Below are positions 24,105-38,089 of a DNA stretch of 64,000 bases, piece by piece. Under the pieces are notes generated by a model. The model was given only the letters and a program-made list of their open reading frames with translations, had not been told where the DNA came from and did no database searches. The DNA is taken from assembly GCF_965638725.1 (NCBI RefSeq), contig NC_134949.1, positions 48,884,151-48,948,150 of the forward strand, in the 5' to 3' direction. How positions within the stretch are numbered: position 1 is the stretch's first letter; each line of letters opens with the position of its first letter. A program made the position numbers and the translations under genes. The DNA comes from Aptenodytes patagonicus. Lineage: Eukaryota; Chordata; Aves; Sphenisciformes; Spheniscidae.

Positions 24105-24641
24105 GTATTTTCAGACTGTCTCAAGAGCAGCTGTGAACACAACCCCCTCATCCACTACTGTCCTCTAAGCGCTGACTGCCTGCCCAGCTGGATCCTTTCT
24201 CTACACTGCATAGGTGGTATGCGCACCTCTGGAACATCCATGGTTGAGCCCACGGAGACCAGTGCACTCCGAAGGACACCTTCTGGCTGAACTATGAATT
24301 ACTTCCTCTGTCTGTAGCATCTAGATACGTCCTGGACATGGGCGCTTGGTGAACATAACAAAATACTACCCATGAGGAGGCTAAAACTGTAATAGCATTG
24401 GTCGCATAGGTAAGCCCTCTTCAAACGACAAACAGAACTCCACAGGGAAGGTTGCAGTATACAGTAGCCACAGTGCTCTTCACCCGGCCCCTGCTACTCT
24501 GCGGGAAGATGTGGCTTTGCCTGTTGTTGCTTTTCCCCTGCGAATGTCAACAAGCACCTTTTGTTCCCATCAGTTCAGGCCAGAATGCAGCAGAAATTCT
24601 GTACTTCTGCTTCAGTTTATGGGGCAGCTTAAAGCCAAAAC
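24105..24641. other. unshared spacer at the internal duplication of unit B
   Basis: About 540 bp present nowhere else in the window, bounded on the left by A-like sequence that stops at 'ctctgaacgt' and on the right by the repeated 'aatcagaaagcc'. A plus ORF (24452-24823) begins with a hydrophobic leader-like stretch (MWLCLLLLFPCECQ) after its first 19 codons, but it continues into duplicated noncoding sequence. I do not regard it as a gene. Confidence 0.6.
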
Positions 24642-25564
24642 AATCAGAAAGCCATCACAATCAAAACTCCAGTGAAATCCTAGTTGTGGCAAAATGCCGC
24701 GCAAAGCAAGGTCATTCGTCCCCTGCTGGGAGGAGGAAAAAAGTTGGACAAGAAACGCTTCTTGAGAGGAGACTGAAACTCTACTGCAAAACTACTTCTA
24801 GTACTATTGCTATCAATAGTTAGAGCAAAACGAGAAGCTAAAGGTGGACTATTCCGAGGTTTATGAAATACTTCAAAAGAAGAAATCACCTAAGAGGTGC
24901 TGTAAATAGTGGGGGTCAGTACGTTAGTGCACATCAGCGCATCATCGCGTTCATCCCTCTTTGTTGGCAGAGAAATGAATTCCTGCTGCGACGGTGGCTC
25001 AATTACTGCTCATGAATATTCTGTCTGACTAACTGTAAAGCTTTACAAAGCTTTACGTTTCTGCCTGTGGATACTGCTGCAATCTACTTAGGACAGTTGT
25101 GCGGGATCAAATTTACCCTTGCCCGTAGGTAGGCATGAATAGCGTCACATTCACCTGCGGGGACAAAATCGAAAGCAGCACAATACAGACAGGTAAATTG
25201 GAGGCGTTTTAAGAATGCTGCGTAAGCAGGAGCCCACCTGTAGATCCGTTGGACGTTGGTTCTTGGCTGACGGTGACAGTACGGTAGACTACGTATGCTG
25301 ATCTTGGAGGTCCTGAAGAATTGGAATAAGTCTTTCTTCCAGTTTCCCTCACGTAAGGGATAGAAGCAGCAGTTCCATCATCCTTACCCCGACCCCTCTG
25401 TCGGTCACCTGGTTTCACTGTGGGGTCGGAAGTGTGAATTCCTAGAAGTGAAAAAACAAACAGGAATGTTGTGCTATTACTCAGAAGGTGACATATTGCG
25501 GGAGACTGGAGGCTGGAAGACAAGATGAAAAACATGTTCTTTGTGGATAGTCCAATGCAAATAT
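24642..25564 (+). repeat. internal tandem duplication in unit B, second copy
   Basis: Second copy. It continues rightward into the undeleted, C-like sequence with the 108-bp exon. Unit B therefore contains the deleted and undeleted structures in series. Confidence 0.9.
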
Positions 25565-28500
25565 GGGTTGTCCGTATTTGACCCTAAGAACAGACATTAA
25601 CTGGGTGGTGCTAAATCGTCTACCAGTTTAGTAAATAGAAATGAATAAGCCACCTGTTTTCTCAAAATACCTTTTCCTGTTACTGTGTTAGGTGAATTTC
25701 GTGGCTCCTCAGAAATCCATTTCTTTTCCTTTCCTTCTTTACAGTGATGGTTCTTTAGCAGCTCAGTGTGGTTCGTTGCTGAGGGATTAAAAGAACACAT
25801 ACTTACTTTCCTAAAAAGCACACAAGAATTTCATTATCCAAAAATGCTGTGGTGATTTGAAAACCTGATCTCCCACTTCATACACAGGTCTTCTTGGGTG
25901 GAAGATGGTTTTACCTGTTAATTATTCTAAAGGTATCATTCCCCAAAAGGGAAGCAAAAGTGGCTAGATTTCCTCTGGCAGAGTTCACGGTCGCACAACC
26001 GTGAAAGCAAACTCAAAAATTGACTACGAACACAAAGACCAACACTACTTTGACCTCATACAGTTGCTTTGACCAGTTCTGGCTCAGAATGCTTCTCATT
26101 ATGAATTAGAAAATCTTCATGAATACTGTATTTAGGGTTTACAGTTTAAAACTACAAACATTTGCTTTAATCCACGTACACATTTGCAATGACTGGGAAT
26201 CAGAAGTTGCATGCAATTTACGCGTGTGTCGCGGGGGAACAAATCCTTTCCCAAAGTCACAGTGTGAGATCTAAGTGGGAACCCAATGCAAACGGACTCC
26301 AAAGCACAGGGTGACAACTTGTGAGCTTGAACTGCGTGTCGTTACAAGGTGACTCAGTTAGCAACAAAACAGGAACGTTAACACGTTCCTGTCTGCCGGT
26401 GCTTAGCTCTCATCCCTTGCGCGAGAGGTATGCTTTGCCTCTGTCTCAGTTGTATCAGTTCAGCTATGTGTTGTCCTGCAAACTGAACAACTAACATGAC
26501 GTGGCATAAAAAATAACTTCAGTTTATAAAAGGATTATTTTAATCCTCAGGCACTTCAGTGATACAGTTTACGGCATGGGCCCACACATAGTTTTAACAG
26601 CTGGACTGGCATTGCTGACATGCTGACAAACTGCATTGCGGAAACACCGATGAATGGCTCAAGAGTCATCCTTCCTATAGTAGCTTTACCTCCGATGTCA
26701 ACAGACCTAGTAACGAAGGGTATTATTCTGTAGGCATTTCTTTTTTATAACTCCACAGAACCATTTCTTTTCCAAAATTAAGCAGGAAAAAAATCAATTG
26801 CAATCAGCATAGAGGATTTTTTTTTTTTTTTAATAATCCTAAACCAAGCAGAATCATAAACAGTGTTTTTGATTGTTATAACTAACAGTGCAGCATGGGA
26901 AAGAGCCTCTAGCACATAAAGAACAAAGAATACCTCAAATACGAAATGGTGAGGTTTAATGCGTGCATGTTCAGTTATTTACCACCAGATGTCCAGCAAG
27001 CAGAAGCTGATGCTAAAGTATATTACCTCCATTTTCAAAGGATCTGTGATCTGTTCTGGGAATACGCTCTGTTGGTGCTCTCTTTCCGGAAGTCTCTGCG
27101 TCCCTTTTTGTGTTAGTACGTTTTGTAGGAGTTGTAGTACCCTCACCTGGAAAGGCAACAGAAAGAATGTTTTAGCTGCTCGTGTGTAAGCCCAGGGAAC
27201 GGCACTGCCGTTCTCTTCCTCCCACCTCTGTGAGCTAGTGATTAGCTTAGTGCAATTTCCTGTAACCTCTCGTTTGATATTCTTCTTTCTCTCTTGTTAG
27301 TTATTTGGATCCTGTCGAGCGTAGCTGATGCGTAGCTCTCATGCTCTCTAATACCATCATGCACAGGTTAAAGAAGACTCTGGCTCCAAAGTAAAGAACC
27401 AGCTACACGTTACCGGCTCGTTCTTTAGCTTCTCACTGCTCAGGAACGGTATCTGTGAGCCCTACCTGATGGAATTTATGGTATTTTCAAGATGCGCGTC
27501 ATCATCGTACCTAAAACCTCAGAGAACTAACTCAATTGAAGAAATGCTTTGGGGAAACATCTCTATCCTTTTCTCTGAATGTATCTAACGGTAAATAAAG
27601 ACATGTCTTAAAAGCTGTAGTCGTGTATTTGTTACTGATCCCGCGTCTGGAGTCTAACTGTATCCAAATACTTGCCAGAAATAGCTTTTCAAAACTATTT
27701 CAATAACAAACATTTTAAACGTCGAAATAAGAAGAAAACAATTTTGCCCGATTCTTTTGAACGGTTTAGGCAGGCAAAGACCGTCAGTCGAAAAAGCATG
27801 ACACGGAGACAATTTTTCCGTTCCCGCTTTTTATGAGCACATCCTCCTACTCAACTCTGCTTTACATAAAACAGTATTATCGCGGTTTTATCCCTGAAAT
27901 TTACACTACTGTGAAACTAAACAATTTATTTTTTTTTTAATTAGAAGTAGCAGGTCATCTTTCTGCCCAGCAATTTTTGATGACTGATCGACTGATGACT
28001 CTGGTGTCTTGTTATATTAAGAACATCTCTCCCTCTCCTAAAATGGAATTAGATAGTACTTACTCACTAAAGCAACGAATACAGATTTTTCTCGGTCACG
28101 CCACTTGGTCAAGAATGAAGGAGAAACGTAGTAAGGGAGGTAAATACTTACTAATCTGTATTCCTTTGAGCTTGATTCTGTTGGGTAAAGCCCAACATTC
28201 AAAACAAAATGGAACTCTTTTGCGGATCTCTTTCAGAAGACGCTTCAAGGGGGTATTTATTTAATCTAAATTTAGTTCTGTAGAAGTTTGATGTGTCGCT
28301 CCATTTCCTCAGCTAGACACCCAAGACAGCCAGCAGCGAGCGCGGAGCACCTCTGGGAAAGTGACTCATCTCCCCTTTCTTTGGCACTATCTTATGATGC
28401 AAGAAATAGCCCCCTAAGAGTGCCTATCTCTCTCCATTTACAACGCAGAGCCTAGACGAGAAATTTAAACTACATTCCTAACCTTAGGGGGGTTAAAATT

Positions 28501-31500
28501 AGACTACACAAATCTTGATCTTGAAGAAAAATTATATGAAAGACCTATGTTGTGTATCTCAGGACAGTACGCATAGGGTTAATAGCCCATTTCTACCTTT
28601 TCCATCTGCAATCGATGCAGGTAGTCACCACGTGTGTGACACTATACACACACACACACACACATATATGGGGAAAACTTACTGAGGCACTGTTATGCTC
28701 TTTGTAATAGGCTACCTTTTATTGTCACTAAACTAAAAAAGCGTGGAGGCGGGGCAATCTGTGTAATAGTTTCTCCCTGCAACAGTAGTTTTAAAAGTGG
28801 TAAACATTGTCCAAGAAGATGAAAAGTACTTGCCTTTCTGCAAGTCTCGCTCGGTAGCTTCCAAGGGTAATAGCTCGTTTTCCCGAGGCGAAGACGCAGT
28901 TTTTGTGGATTGCTGTTGGTGAGGGTACTGAATCCTGTAATACTCTCCTAGACGTACCCCAAGAGGGAAAAAAACCCCAACGTTTACTCTCTTGTCAGCA
29001 CTGCTGTTTAGGAAAGAGTGGCTAATTTCATATTTACCAGATTTATAGCATATTTCCTTTATTGCTCTTTCCTCTTCGATGTCTGCAGCAGTCTTAGGCA
29101 CCCAGTCAGAAACATCTGTAGGAGATATTTTTAGAAGCTTACTAGGTATCTATACAAAGCCCTTCAACACTTCCTGATAATCAAACACCATAAGGAATTC
29201 CATTTCGGTCACGGTTTTGGTTTTTCTGACCGCAACCTCTCTTTCTGGACAGAAAAATGATTCCTTAATGTTAGGCCTTTCCAAGTGCAATGGAATTGCA
29301 GTTACCACACGTATTAAGAAGCTAACGTTTGTTGATTTCAAATGCTTCAAAAACATCTTCAGTAGCCATTGCCAAAATAATCCTTCTTCCTTTACACCCA
29401 AAAGGAAATCTTCTGATTAAGCATGTCAGCAGGGAGTGCTTGTCACAAGACCTCTGCCCAAAGTTACTCTCCTGTAATGTCTGCCGGCAGAGCTGGTGAA
29501 GTGAGTGCTCCTTACCCGTCTCGGTTAAGGCTACTAAGATCAGCAAAGCCCTACTTTGTATATTGCTTAAATTAATGCGGCTTACTCAGACTGAAAGCGA
29601 GTTAGGAAGCGCTAACAGGCAGCCCTGCCAGCCAACCTGAAGGGCAGGGGGAAAGTGAAAAGCAGCTTGGGGCTGCCTGAGAACTAGCACAGTAATTTGC
29701 GGAGTGCACGCGTGAGAGTCGGTCGTTCTCTGACTTTCGCTCTCCGGGAATGTGCAATTCACTCCTGCCCTGTGAATCTCTCCTCTCCCAGTGAGATACA
29801 GTCAACGGTTTAACTACATTGTAGAAATGAAAAAAAAAAACAAAAAACCAAAAAACCCACACATACACATTCAGTTAAACTAGTGCAGAGTTTTGCATGG
29901 ATTCTCTTTGCTAGGTTTAAGAATAACTTTCTGTAATACAATGAGACTGCCTACAGAGTTTAGGAAATCAGTTGAACAAATCATTTAAGTGGAAGTCACA
30001 CAACTCTCTCTTGTGAACAAACCTGTGACTTCACCTTCAGTGACGAGTGCGTACAGCCCCTGTTCAACAGTTTGTTTCCCAGCAAAGAAGTACCTGCTTC
30101 CTAAACTTGCAATTTCTTCCCCGAATTTCGAGGCATTTTGAGGAGTATTTGATGGCCACCTGAACCGTGGAGCACATTTTAAACTCTATTTAATGAAAGA
30201 GAGGTAGGTGAATTACAGCCCTATTGAAATATACAGCTAGGCATTTGACAGGAGTCAGAACGTGCTGCCTCACTCACATCTGGTGACTACCAGTTCCGAC
30301 ACTTTGAAGATTAGCGGGGAACTATTTCAAAAACTTGTCAACAAGTCTTTTCTAAAAATGTAACGGTTATTGTAATCGATCAGTTGTGAAGTACATTGCG
30401 AGAGTCGAAAAAGCCCACTCTACTTGCTTGTAAAAGAAAGAAAAAAACTGTTTACAGTTCTCTTCCTCTTCATCGTCCTCTTCATCGTCGTCTTCGTCGT
30501 TGAGGTTTATAATCAGTGGAGGGTGAATTGGGAATAAAAGATTCTCTTGATTTCTGAGTGATTCTTGACGATGGGCTGGATGCAGAATCCCTCCTTGGAC
30601 ACCCTGTTGCAACGGGGCATCTGCAGAAAAGAACATTGCATTTATTTTATGAGGAGGGAACTAGAATATCGCACCCAGGTTGAGACCAGCAGGTATAGTT
30701 TTGAAACCATTCTCATACTGAAGGGATCATTAAATAGGCAGGTTGTGCCTTTTAGGAAAAACCTTCTGCGGAGGTTGGCAAAGGAGCATCTTCCAACTAC
30801 AGAAAGTATGAAAAAACAGAGAGAGATTGACAACCTCGGGAGGCGTGTGATTAGGAATACCTGGGCTGAAGAGAGCAAATGGGTTGAGGACCCCGCCTGG
30901 GCAAATATTTTAAACATGCCGAATAATAGGCAGGCCTGTATCACTCCCCACGGCATCAGTTTTGAAGAATTTAGCAGTGCTAAGCACAGGATTAGCCCGT
31001 TTTAGCCTGTAGACTTTTTTTTCCCTATCAATTTTCTGAATCACAGCTCTCTTGACTAAGTACAAAATGTAGATTTTGAGAAAGGCTATGAAGTTCGTGA
31101 AAATAATTTACACTGAATCAGGAGAAAGTCAGAAAAGATACTCTTTTCCTTAGGCCTTTGTATCTACCCATAATGTAATCTACCCAGCAAAACTATTTCA
31201 GCACTGGGATAGCATTTTCTGAGAGCCTGGAAATGCAACGGACCGAAAAGAAAAATGATGAAAAATGGTGAGTCTGATTGCGTTGTTCAAGCTGACCAAC
31301 GTGCAGCTATAGACACAATCAGGGTTCTGTGCATTGTATTCAAAACATTGAAGTTGGATATGTTGTCCAGTTTCAGAGGAATAAGACGAGGCATGGGCAT
31401 CTTCCTGTATTCCACTTGTTGTTATTCTTGTGCACCTCTTGCTTGCCTACGAGCAGCGTGTGTATCATATTAAGCCCATTTTAATAACACTGCTGCAGAT

Positions 31501-34500
31501 GGGATTTGTTGTGTCTCAGGCGAGAGAAAGTAAGAGACAACACTTTAGCTTGGTAGAGCCTTTCTCAGTGTCCCCAACAGGATATTCTCAGCTCCGGGTA
31601 GTGTAAGCCAAATCAAACTTAAGTCAGCTTAACAAGATTTCTAAGCATGAAAACGAATAAATGCAGTTTTAATGTTTGCAGTGTTCTTGTGGAGCACACG
31701 GACTCTGAATTTATGCACATTGCCGTAAAAAGAAAAAGGGTTGCGTCCATTTTCTCGTTCTGATCGTTGGACGTTGCTCTTCTACAGGATACCCTTGTCC
31801 GTAGTGCCTCTTGGGCATAGTCTCTGACTCACACCGCACCCACAAGCGTGCCTACGTGGTGTTTACGACAGCACTAGCTGCCAGGGGCCGGTGCTGTGGA
31901 TGTGGGAACTGCACTAAGAGCAGTACGGGCACTCGTCGAAACAGCGCTCAAGTTCTTGCCGTGGTCCTATGTGGTTAGTTAGGCTCAACACGCCCAGCTA
32001 TGACAGGCTGCCTTTTCCCGGGGGAACTGCAGGAACACAAGGTGTTTGCTTCTGACTAGAGGTCTTTCTGGACTTCTCTTCTGACACCTGTCTCCAGCTC
32101 CGGAGATCAGGCCCACGAACAACTACAGTTCAGTCCACTTGTTCACGCATCTGTGACAAGTCACGCTGACTTGCTCTCCCTCCTGCTTCCGCCTGATTTC
32201 TGACACCTGTCTTGGTTCCCTGCCCTGGACTCTTTCCCTGTTCCAGGTTCCAGCTGTCTACCCGGACTCCTGCTAGACAAGAGCTCCTCTTCGAAAGGGA
32301 AAAAGGAACCCAACTTACAGTGGTGGTTTTTTCCGTAAATACTCTGACTTTCAGATACTGTACTGCCCACACACTGTTACTGTACTTCAATAGCCTGCAT
32401 CCAATGTTCAAGCCTGAAGAATTTATTCAGAACGATGAACTGGAAATACATCTGCACACACAGCACTGTAATCTGATGTTACCTCTACAAGGGGTGGCTC
32501 ATCCAGGTAACATGTTGTGCTCCGTCAACAGATATTGCTACTAGCGGCCCTACCAACCTCCTCCCCCCACCACACACACTACTTTTTGTTTCTCTTAAGT
32601 GGTTACCTGCCTACTAACCATTTTCGCTACTAGAGAGATTTAATCCAGCCAATACCCCAGCAAAGCAACAGTCTTCCTCCACGGATCTCAGCAACCTAAA
32701 CCGCCGTTTGTGACTTTGTCTTTCGTGTAACTGATAGTTAGGAAGATCCGTAACATGACAGCTAAACAAGTTGATGTGGCAACCCTACTCAAATGCCAAT
32801 ACAATTCCTTTCTTTGCCTTGAGCTTGCCGGGATAGCACATCATACCGCATCGGTTTGCCATGGTACATTTCTTGACCTTAACATATATATTACCTAAGC
32901 ACTGGAAGTAAGCACCGGAAGGACATTTGCGTGTATTAATGAACAAACTGTTGAGAAAAAAGAGTTCTACTCACTGTTGCTAGGTGGCAAAAAAAGTCCA
33001 TTTATAATACGAGGTTTGCTGTGACGGAAGGCACAACTGATCCTCACACAGCCTACGGGTTGTGTTTCCCACAAACAGGAGATGTTGCTGTACTTTTGCT
33101 GCAGGAGAAAACGGTTTTCAGATATTGTGAATAAAACACTAAAAACGGACTAAATGGATCAGCACGCGGTGTACTGCTGTGATGAACATACGACTAAGAC
33201 TTTGCGGGACCACGCTCTGATGTTTTGGAACATTTACAGTTATCTTTAAAGTTATCTTCAGCTCCAGATACCCCTGAAGTTATCTCGAGTTAGGTCTATG
33301 GAGCTTTCATGGTGTAAAACTGTTCCTAGATAAGAATAGGAGTAAAGCAGTCTACTTACTGTGCTGCAGACTTTTCGTGAGATGCTGGGAAGAAAAAAAA
33401 TCTGTTAGTCACTCAATTGACAGGTGGCCGCCTTTCCGTTCCTGCGCAGTGGGCTAATCAGGTCAATGTCACATGAAATCTGCTGTGCAAGTGCAAGTCT
33501 TAACACTAGCACTCTCTTACTATCAAAGGACGTGGGTCTACGGGAAAATAAGGAGTAAGAAGCAAAACCCGGGAAGATTCCCAACAAAAACTGAAACACT
33601 GAAAGACTGGGAATCGATGTTCTGAGACTACTGTCGTTACACCGCTCACACCATCTCCCGGCTGCTTTTATAGGTGACAACCACAAGCCTAATGGGAAAA
33701 AAAGGATATCTACGTGGATTTGTTTAATTATTTGTTTAATGGTTGCTGCTTTACTCACACATATAATCACAGTGCTGCTCTCCCTCTGTTGATCAATACG
33801 TCGCCAGCCAAGAAGTCGGCACACTATCGCAGAGATAGCACGTTCACAACGAGAGTCACTCTTGTTAGTCATGCTTAAAATTCTTTTTCTGTCGCTCTGC
33901 CTTATTAAAGTTTACAGATTTTAGCATCGCCTCTGATTATGCAATTCGCTTCTAACCCGAGGTATCTTCCTCAAGCACATGATGAACTCATCATTCCAAA
34001 GAGGCAACTGCTCATGACCATTACCCTGAACATACAAGCTCAGGTTTATACCCTGGATATGAACTACATCCCAGCTGAGAGCTGTAAATGCCAGGTTGCC
34101 GGGTATTTCTTAGCGACTTTCTGTGTCAGTTTTTAGAGGAAAGCAAAGTCACACTGGGGAATATTTGACTATTCGAAGGTAAGTTTCACCCACTTTTCCA
34201 GACATTAGCAGCTGGGTGTAGGAGCAGCATCTCCTACAAAAACACGCCACTTTTGGGCTGCAGCCAGTACAGCTGGGCCATCCACTGAGACACGCTGGGG
34301 TCTGGAGCCAAAGCCCATCTCCCAGGCATTAACGCCTAAATCCCCGATGCTGGAAGGGATGCAACAACAACGAGCCCTACACCCACCCCTGGATTTTTAC
34401 CACGTGGCATATAAATATTGCTTTGAAGGGCAAACCCACGTTGAAGGACTTTGTTTTAAGTACCCGATTTTGCAGAAATTCAGGCAGTGGCTCTAAGCAG

Positions 34501-34884
34501 AGATGATAAACGTGGCCTATTTATTCAGAATCAATGTAACGTTGATTCAGTAAGAAAGATGAGCGATGAGTGAACTTTATGCGCGGTGTTTAACTGATGT
34601 GTCCCTTGAGTATCGGAGCCCAGTTCGCAGGAGTCCTAATTGCCCGCGGTTTAGGTGAGCATTAGCTCTTCTCACCGCTGCCGAAAATCAGATCTTTGAC
34701 CTACAGGTGCGGCCATGACCCAGACAGAGCGACGTATCAACTTCTACCTTTACCTAATAAACCTCCCTTTCAACACGGGTGTATCAAGAAAGTCAAGGAC
34801 ACAAACCACTCTAAAAGCTACAGCACTTACCTGTGCGTAGGGGGAATAGAAATGGCAAGAGCGGTCATTCCCAACTGCGGCCAT
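25084..34884 (-). CDS. C12orf50-like gene, copy B
   Basis: Same minus-strand exon series as copy A: 34884-34831, 33098-32975, 30620-30456, 29115-29038, 28947-28834, 27146-27027, 25778-25671, 25441-25238, and a possible last exon 25154-25084. It has the 108-bp exon that A lost, so the full frame is open. Downstream on the same strand lie extra copies of the later exons (23676-23557, 23370-23167, 23083-23013), created by the internal duplication, which could act as alternative 3' ends. The possible last exon has His where copy C has Asp. Whether this copy is expressed cannot be seen. The family is a poorly characterised CCCH-finger protein, so no biochemical role is claimed. Confidence 0.65.
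25565..26967. other. segment present in B and C, deleted in A
   Basis: It contains the 108-bp C12orf50-like exon at 25671-25778 and otherwise intron. In A (near 5115) and in the first internal B copy (near 23493) the flanks are joined at 'ttcagttatttta'. C has it at 45315-46623 with a private 94-bp deletion. A long T run follows at about 26818-26831. Confidence 0.85.
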
Positions 34885-36354
34885 TTTCACCTCGTGTGCT
34901 TCTCCTCCACTCTCTTAATACCGGCAGAACAGACATGGAAACGTTAAAGCTACCAGCATTCAGGCCAATCGTAATCTTATCCCGAAAGCAGCAGTTTCCT
35001 TTCAAAAACTGGACCTTCAGGACCTTAGCTCTGCTGCTTTTTTGGAACAAAACGCCAACTGACAGCGAAATACACGTGAACGAAGGAGGTGGTACCTTCT
35101 CCAGGCTTGTTGAACCGACGAAGGCAGTTGCCAGCCGGTATAGAATGTTACCTTTCCACGGTTGCCAACCGCTCCTCCAGCTGGTGACATCAGCGTCATG
35201 GCGCTCTCTGACCTGTCCAGCTTGAACATCTTCCTTTATCTCCACTGCTTCAGAGTAAAGTACGGAAGATCGGACCGTTTCAAAGAGTCTCCCGCTCCGG
35301 TGTTTCTTTAACGTAAAACGGCAGAAACCCACTTGGCGGGGCTTCAATAATACCCAACTCCTTGCCGTAGGAACTGTGGCCTTGGAAGCAAATCTTTGAC
35401 ACCGCAAAGACAAACCTCCTTCTTGGACTATTTTTAACCAAAACCCTCGAGCCCAGTGTTTTCCTTACTGTACCTCTTTCTTTGGATGGAGAAACTTGCT
35501 GCTTCCTGCTAGTGCGCTGTTAGCTGCTAACTGCTTACAGTGTTGGGGTTCATTGCTTTTTCTCGCTTCCGTGACGCCCGCTGCCACAGCTAAAGCAGAA
35601 AGAACAGCGTACGCTTGTGTCCCTAATTAACACCTCTGTTCTCATTCGGGTCCTAGGCTGCCTCTGAACAAAAGGTATCGGGGGGGGGGGGGGATGAAGT
35701 TTCAGTCCCGGAGCGTGGTAAGGCATACTGTTATCCCCAGGACGTAGGGTCAAATTTGCAACACTGAGTGACATCGGTGACTTGGAGATGAACACTTCAG
35801 GTGCCAGTGACTCCATGGGCACAAAGGGTACAAGGCTGGCTCAGCGGTGGCTACACCCAAGCCGGGGGAGAAGGACAAAGACATTGAAACGACTGGAGGT
35901 CTTCTAGTCTCTCTAGGAGCCTATCGATTTGTTTGTAACTCAAGTATCAGCGGGTGGCCCGAAGGCTAACTGCAAAGGACAGTACCGCATGCCTGACCAC
36001 TGGGACTTTGGCAGCGGAATAAAGCGACTTCTACCGGAATGACTTCACCTAAGTAGAGAATGAAAGTGCCCGCTGGGATCAAGGTGGGGAGTACTGGCGA
36101 GAGCTGTGAACAGAGAAACGATGTGAAAAGGCTGCCACAGTTCCGTAAGCCCTACCACTGACTGGGGCACAGAGGGGAAGGAAAATTCAGGAAAGCAGAT
36201 GAGGGCCACGGATAATGAACTGTCAGTGGGCAGGAGCAGCCATAGGAGGAACGGGTCAACGCTGCCAAGAGCTATCCAAACAGGGGCTCTTTGTAGCTGT
36301 ATAGCTGTGCCTAAATGAGGCGCGGAAGAAGGTACGGTCAGGAAGCATTAATTC

Positions 36355-37295
36355 CGTATTGGGTTTGCGTGGCAAGGTTTTGGTAGCGGGGGGGCTACAG
36401 GGGGGGCTTCTGTGAGACGCTGCTGGAAGCTTCCCCCATGTGGGATAGAGCCAATGCCAGCCGGCTCCAAGGCGGACCCGCCGCTAGCCAGTATGTGACA
36501 GAAACAACGCTGCAGACACCAAGGAGAGTGGAGAAGGAGGGGGAGGAGGTGCTCCAGGCGCCGGAGCAGCGATTCCCCTGCAGCCCGTGGTGAAGACCAT
36601 GGTGAGGCAGGCTGTCCCCCTGCAGCCCGTGGAGGTCCACGGTGGAGCAGATCTCCACCTGCAGCCCGTGGAGGACCCCACGGTGGAGCAGGTGGATGCG
36701 CCCAAGGGAGGCTGTGACCCCGTGGAGAGCCGGCGCTGGAGCAGGCTCCTGGCAGGACCTGTGGACCCGCGGAGAGAGGAGCCCACGCTGGAGCAGGTTT
36801 GGCGGCAGGACTTGTGACCCCGTGGGGGACCCACGCTGGAGCAGCTTGTGGAGAACTGCAGCCCGTGGGAAGGGCTCAGGTTGGAGAAGTCCGTGGAGGA
36901 CTGTCTGCCGTGGGAGGGACCCCACGCTGGAGCAGGGGCAGAGCGTGAGGAGTCCTCCCCCTGAGGAGGAAGGAGCGGCAGAGACAACGTGTGGTGAGGT
37001 AGAGGAAAGCGGGAGTAAAGTTGAGCCCGGGAAGAAGGGAGGGGTGGCGGGAAGGCGTTTTAAGATTCAGGTTTTATTTCTCATTACCCTACTCGGGTTT
37101 GATTGCTAATAAATTAATTTCCCGTCGTGTCCCCCGCCCCCCGAGGCGAGTGTGTTTTGCCCGTGAGGGTAACGGGTGAGTGACCTCGACCCACGAGCCT
37201 TTCGTCGTGTTTTCTCTCCCCTCTCCAGCTGAGGAGGGCAGTGATGGAGCGGCTTTGGCAGGCACCTGGCGTCCAGCCAGGGTCAACCCACCACA
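36355..37295 (+). mobile_element. solo LTR, copy B
   Basis: Same element as at 14504-15444 with two or three single-base differences near its 3' end (for example ctccagctg for ctccggctg, and ggcaggcacc for ggcgggcacc). It was carried along by the duplication rather than inserted anew, since the flanks also match. Confidence 0.65.
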
Positions 37296-38001
37296 GACTG
37301 AAAGGTTGTCTACCGAGGCGCAGAGCCTGGCTAACAGGAGGAGGCCGCTGTCCTGGCGGAGGCAAAGTCGGACCCAGAGAGGTGCCCACGCCCTGGGGCC
37401 AGGGCATCCACGCCCCAGGCCCGGGCGTGTGGCACCCCGGCGAGCAGAAAAGACAGCCTGAGGAAAGGCTGCCAGGCCAGGGGAACGGCACCGCCGGCGG
37501 CTAACGGCCGCCGCCACGGCGCGCGAGCGGGCCACCACGCGGCCGCCTCAGCCCGGCGCCGAGCACAGCTGGGGCGGGGCGGCCCTGCCGCGGCGGGAGC
37601 CGCCGCTGTGGGAAGCGGAGCTGCCCCAGGCCCGCGGCCGGGCTGGGCGGCGGAGCCACCGCCTCGCCGAGGGCTGCTGGAGAGAGGCGACCGCGCCCCG
37701 CCCCGCCGTCCCCGGCGCTGGGGTGCGTCGCGGGGCTCCCGGCGGGCGGCGACGGACTCGGTTTCCCGCCGCGCACGGCGGGCGCGGGGCGGCGCAGGCG
37801 CAGTTCCGTCTCGGCGGCGGGCCGGCGGCGGGAGCGGGCGGGCGGGGCCATGAGGCGCCGGGGCGCGGTGCAGCGGCAGGTGCCGTGTCTGTTCGTGACC
37901 GAGGTGAAGGAGGAGCCGTCGGCCAAGCGGGAGCGCCAGGTGGCCGGGGCGGCACGGGGCCGGGCGGGAGGGAGGCGGGGCCGCAGCCCCCGCGGCGCGG
38001 C

Positions 38002-38013
38002 CGGGGCCGGGGC
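38002..38013 (+). repeat. GGGGCC hexanucleotide repeat, 2 units (copy B)
   Basis: Same site as in copy A with only two units. The flanks are identical, so the 30-bp difference is purely repeat length. Confidence 0.93.
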
Positions 38014-38064
38014 CGGGCGCAGGGGGAGTCGCTGGGCCGCGGGTAGCGGCGCCGCACGGCGGGG

Positions 38065-38089
38065 CGGAGCGGAGCGGAGCGGAGCGGAG
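38065..38089 (+). repeat. CGGAG pentanucleotide repeat, 5 units (copy B)
   Basis: As in copy A, five units and the same degenerate sixth. Confidence 0.92.

Noticed and set aside
24452-24823. plus ORF with a signal-peptide-like leader
   Set aside because: Its second half is the plus strand of a duplicated noncoding segment and it has no homologue that I know.
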